Shown: positions 61,339 through 64,000 of the stretch, one piece after another | How the letters are laid out: each line of letters starts with the position of its first letter | How positions within the stretch are numbered: the stretch's first letter is position 1 | Assembly: GCF_900100085.1 (NCBI RefSeq) | Contig: NZ_FNEJ01000002.1 | Location: forward strand, 62,001 to 126,000 | DNA from: Salipiger marinus | GTDB taxonomy: Bacteria > Pseudomonadota > Alphaproteobacteria > Rhodobacterales > Rhodobacteraceae | Length of the DNA stretch: 64,000 bases | Direction of reading: 5' to 3' | Notes under the pieces: generated by a model | Seen by the model: the letters and a program-made list of their open reading frames with translations, nothing else | Database searches by the model: none | Told to the model about the DNA's origin: nothing | Program-made: the position numbers and the translations under genes

Positions 61339-62052
61339 TCAGCCCCGCCGGAAGGTCAGGTAATGCGGCACCCTTCCCTCGCGCAGCGCCTTTTTCTCGT
61401 AGCGCGTCGGCAGCCAGTCCTCCCAGGCGCGGTGCAGATCCTCCGCCGCGCAGCGCACCCGCGTGAACCCGGCCTTCGGGACCTCCGCCAGCGTCTGGCG
61501 CACGTAATCGGGAATGTCGGTGGCCACCCGGAACTCCGCCCCGGGCGCCAGCACCCGGGCCAGCGGCACCAGATGCTCCTGCGTCACGAAACGGCGGCGG
61601 TGATGCCGGGTCTTGGGCCATGGGTCGGGATAAAGCAGAAACGCCTTCTGCACCGATCCGTCGGGCAGCACGTCAAAGATGTTGCGGGCATCGCCGGGAT
61701 AAACGGCAAGGTTCGACACGCCCGCCGCGCGGATCTTGCCCAGCAGCATGGCCACGCCATTGATGAAGGGCTCGCAGCCGATGATCGCCACCTGCGGATG
61801 GGTGGCGGCCTGATGCACCAGATGCTCGCCGCCGCCGAATCCCACCTCCAGCCAGACCGGCACCTCGCCAAAGCGCGCGCGCAGATCCAGCGGCACGCGG
61901 TCGGGATTGACCTCCCAGTCGACCGGGCCCGGCGACAGCGCCACCAGATCCTCGTCCAGATAGGTTTCCTGCGCCGGGCGCAGCGTCTTGCCCTTCAGGC
62001 GGCCATAGAAATTGCGCCACGGCGCGCCGGGATGCTTGTTGGAACTGGTCAT
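61339..62052 (-). CDS. trmB: tRNA (guanine-N7)-methyltransferase
   Basis: A 237-residue SAM-dependent enzyme making m7G46. [17 protein letters not shown] is N-terminal, the SAM motif is [15 protein letters not shown], and the catalytic block is [18 protein letters not shown]. The C-terminal part reads [19 protein letters not shown]. The start MTSSNKHPG at 62052 is family-like; 62082 is another possibility with no better SD. Confidence 0.95.
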   Translation of the reverse strand: MTSSNKHPGAPWRNFYGRLKGKTLRPAQETYLDEDLVALSPGPVDWEVNPDRVPLDLRARFGEVPVWLEVGFGGGEHLVHQAATHPQVAIIGCEPFINGVAMLLGKIRAAGVSNLAVYPGDARNIFDVLPDGSVQKAFLLYPDPWPKTRHHRRRFVTQEHLVPLARVLAPGAEFRVATDIPDYVRQTLAEVPKAGFTRVRCAAEDLHRAWEDWLPTRYEKKALREGRVPHYLTFRRG

Positions 62053-62096
62053 GCCCGCGCCATAGCCAAGGACGCGGGCCATGGCAACATCGCGCC

Positions 62097-63140
62097 TCAA
62101 TAGGGCATGGGATGCGCCTTGTGCAGATCATCCAGCGCCGCCAGCAGATCCTCCGGCAGGTCCAGATCCGCCGCCCCCAGCAGATGCTCCAGCTGCGCCA
62201 GCGTGGTGGCGCCAAAGATCGCCGAGGTGACAAAGGGCCGCCCCGCCGCCCAGGCCAGCGCCATATGCACCGGATCGATCCCATGCGCCCGCGCCAGATC
62301 AAGATAGGCCGCAACGGCGTCAAAGGCGCGGTCGGTCTTGCGCCCGCCCAGCGTGCCGTTCAGCGCCATGCGCGAGCCCTCGGGCACCGCCCCGCCCTGA
62401 TACTTGCCGGTCAGCAGCCCCGCCGCCAGCGGCGAATAGGGCAGCAGCCCCACCTCCTCGTTCACCAGAAGCTCCGCCAGATCGGTATCGGCCATGCGGC
62501 ACAGCAGCGAATATTCATTCTGCACCGAAGCGACGCGCGGCCCGCCGGTATCCGCCGCGATGCGCAGCCATTCCGCCGTGCCCCATGTGCTTTCATTGGA
62601 CAGGCCAAAGGCGCGGATCGTGCCGCGCGCCACCTCCTCGGCCAGCGTGCCCAGGGCATCCGCCATATGCTGGCGCGTCGCCTCGCGGTCCTGCGTCCAT
62701 GGCGCAAAGCGCCAGCTCTGCCGGAAGGCATAGCTGCCCCGGTTGGGCCAGTGGAACTGGTAAAGGTCGATCACCTCGCAGCGCAGCCGCTTCAGCGAGC
62801 CTTCGATGGCCGCACGGATCGTCTCGGGCGTAATCGGCGCGCCGTCGCGCACCGCCTTCTGGCCCTCGCCGGTGATCTTGGTGGCCAGAATCCAGTCCTG
62901 CCGCCGCCCGCTGCGGGCAAACCACGCGCCCAGAATTTCCTCGGACCGGCCCACGCTTTCCGCCCGCACCGGGTTCACCGGATACATCTCGGCGCAGTCC
63001 ATGAAATTGATCCCCGCCGCCTGCGCCCGCTCGATCTGGGCAAAGGCCTCCTCCGGCGCGGTCTGGTTGCCAAAGGTCATGGTGCCAAGGCACAGCCTCG
63101 ACACCGTCATCCCGGTGCGCCCAAGCGGGGTCATCTGCAT
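62097..63140 (-). CDS. Aldo/keto reductase (Tas-like)
   Basis: A 347-residue reductase. It starts MQMTPLGRTGMTVSRLCLGTMTFGNQ and has the tetrad in NFMDCAEMYPVNP (Asp/Tyr), ATKITGEGQ (Lys) and DLYQFHWPNRGSY (His). The long loop after NPVRAESVGRSEEILG is typical of the Tas subgroup. AGGAG precedes the ATG. It is the second aldo/keto reductase in this 5 kb but is not closely similar to the one at 58059. Confidence 0.9.
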   Translation of the reverse strand: MQMTPLGRTGMTVSRLCLGTMTFGNQTAPEEAFAQIERAQAAGINFMDCAEMYPVNPVRAESVGRSEEILGAWFARSGRRQDWILATKITGEGQKAVRDGAPITPETIRAAIEGSLKRLRCEVIDLYQFHWPNRGSYAFRQSWRFAPWTQDREATRQHMADALGTLAEEVARGTIRAFGLSNESTWGTAEWLRIAADTGGPRVASVQNEYSLLCRMADTDLAELLVNEEVGLLPYSPLAAGLLTGKYQGGAVPEGSRMALNGTLGGRKTDRAFDAVAAYLDLARAHGIDPVHMALAWAAGRPFVTSAIFGATTLAQLEHLLGAADLDLPEDLLAALDDLHKAHPMPY

Positions 63141-63304
63141 CGCGTCTCTCCTGATCGCCGTGTCGCGGCGCAGACTAGCGGGCCGCGCGGGCTTGCCAAG
63201 CCCCGATTCCCCCACCGCGCCAAAGCCGCCACGACAGCCGAAAACGACCCCGCAATGTCGCAGCCGGTCGCGACACCCCCGGTTGCCCATGATCCTCAGA
63301 ACCC

Positions 63305-64000
63305 ATGCGCCTGCCTTTGTCCTTTGCGGCCCTGTTTCTGTCGGTGGTCCTTCTGCAACTGTCCACCGGCGGCGTCGGCCCGCTAGACGCGCTTTCCGGA
63401 TTCGCGCTGGACTTCACCACCACAGAAATCGGCCTGCTGGGATCGGCACATTTCTTGGGCTTTTTTGCGGGCTGCTGGTGGGCGCCGCGGCTGATGGGCT
63501 CGGTCGGCCATTCCCGCGCCTTCGCCGCCTTCACGGCACTTGGCGCCATGGGGCTGATCGCGCATCCGCTGGTCCCCACCCCCGAAGCCTGGGCGGTCTT
63601 CCGCCTCGCCTCGGGGCTCAGCGTCGCGGGCGCCTATACGGTGATCGAGGCCTGGCTGCAGGCAGAAGTCACCAACGAGACCCGGGGCCGCGCCATGGGC
63701 GCCTACCGGGTGGCGGATATGGGCGCCTCGCTCGCGGCACAGCTGGTGATCGGCGTGCTCGAGCCTGCGCATTACGTCAGCTACAACCTGCTGGCGCTGC
63801 TCTGCTGCATGGCGCTGCTGCCCATCACCCTGACCCGCCGCCGCCAGCCCCGCACCCCCGCCGCCCCGCGGCTGCGTCCGGCGCTGGCGGGAGCGCGCTC
63901 GCCGCTGGCCGTGGCGGGGGTGCTGACCGCCGCGCTCTCCTCGGCCAGCTTCCGGATGGTGGGCCCGGTCTATGGCGCAGAGGTGGGGCTCGCCCCCGAC
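63305..64000 (+). CDS. MFS transporter, YcaD-like (3' end cut off by window edge)
   Basis: The first 232 residues of a 12-helix permease. It opens MRLPLSFAALFLSVVLLQLSTGG, has FFAGCWWAPRLMGSVGHSRAF, AGAYTVIEAWLQAEVTNETRGRAMGAYRVADMG and a second half starting after the RRRQPRTPAAP linker. The EAWL and MGAYR motifs match the YcaD group of uncharacterised transporters. The frame is open to the window end. Divergent from the aldo/keto reductase. Confidence 0.88.
   Translation, partial: MRLPLSFAALFLSVVLLQLSTGGVGPLDALSGFALDFTTTEIGLLGSAHFLGFFAGCWWAPRLMGSVGHSRAFAAFTALGAMGLIAHPLVPTPEAWAVFRLASGLSVAGAYTVIEAWLQAEVTNETRGRAMGAYRVADMGASLAAQLVIGVLEPAHYVSYNLLALLCCMALLPITLTRRRQPRTPAAPRLRPALAGARSPLAVAGVLTAALSSASFRMVGPVYGAEVGLAPD

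Overview
The window is a chromosomal stretch of a GC-rich alphaproteobacterium of the order Rhodobacterales (Paracoccus/Rhodobacter/Roseobacter relatives). Four things point there: gene order (dnaX-ybaB-recR; aroA-cmk-rpsA-ihfB; rsmB-heparinase-purH-lspA-DUF3035-M16-M16; pmbA-IMPase-DUF4170-KdtA-like-lpxK), order-typical small families (DUF1013/TrcR, DUF1178, DUF4170, DUF1674/SdhAF4), a class II aroA, and the 3'-end repeat elements between genes. No phage, insertion sequence, integron, CRISPR array or rRNA operon is visible. There is one tRNA, tRNA-Val(GAC), next to rpmJ.

Layout. 1-3.2 kb: DNA replication and recombination (dnaX, ybaB, recR, all on -). 3.3-8.6 kb: a mixed stretch with a DUF4394 protein, a tyrosine-phosphatase-like protein lacking its catalytic Cys, a Tat-type esterase, the TrcR regulator, a T2 RNase and a sulfotransferase. 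8.7-13.3 kb: acyl-CoA ligase, then waaA-nudix-DUF1178-SDR as a coupled + strand run. 13.4-20.2 kb: aldehyde dehydrogenase, peroxiredoxin, an MFS exporter with an extra C-terminal domain, glyA, nadK and a VOC protein. 20.2-25.7 kb: propionate and C4 metabolism (prpE with TTTGCAAA operator-like sites, and maeB). 25.9-33.7 kb: a family II pyrophosphatase, an HWE histidine kinase, a SulP transporter, a HAD protein, MaoC, and a divergent FAD-oxidoreductase/mnmD pair. 33.8-46.1 kb: cell-wall and lysine genes (slt, dapA), an M16 peptidase pair, lspA, purH, a heparinase II/III protein and rsmB. 46.2-52.9 kb: dapB, rbfA, pmbA and a lipid A/Kdo run ending in lpxK. 53-64 kb: N-formylglutamate hydrolase, tRNA-Val, rpmJ, then the long - strand translation and aromatic block (trpF, lapA, ihfB, rpsA, an aldo/keto reductase, cmk, aroA, trmB, a second aldo/keto reductase). 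A partial MFS gene runs off the right edge.

Two non-coding observations stand out. First, thirteen intergenic elements share one build: a G-run/C-run palindrome, a second hairpin whose stem sequence differs between copies but stays self-complementary, and a conserved tail. All but one lie just downstream of a gene in that gene's own direction. Second, the 130 bases between two identical, inverted 33-base copies of the short form (7743-7938) fold into consecutive hairpins, two of them with GNRA tetraloops, followed by a GC-rich terminal hairpin. This could be an unannotated small RNA.

Translational coupling (4-base ATGA or GTGA overlaps) links waaA/nudix/DUF1178, mnmD/DMT, the M16 pair, rbfA/DUF2233 and cmk/aldo-keto reductase. 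Nearly all coordinates rest on reading frame, family homology recognised by eye, and Shine-Dalgarno placement. No database search was run.
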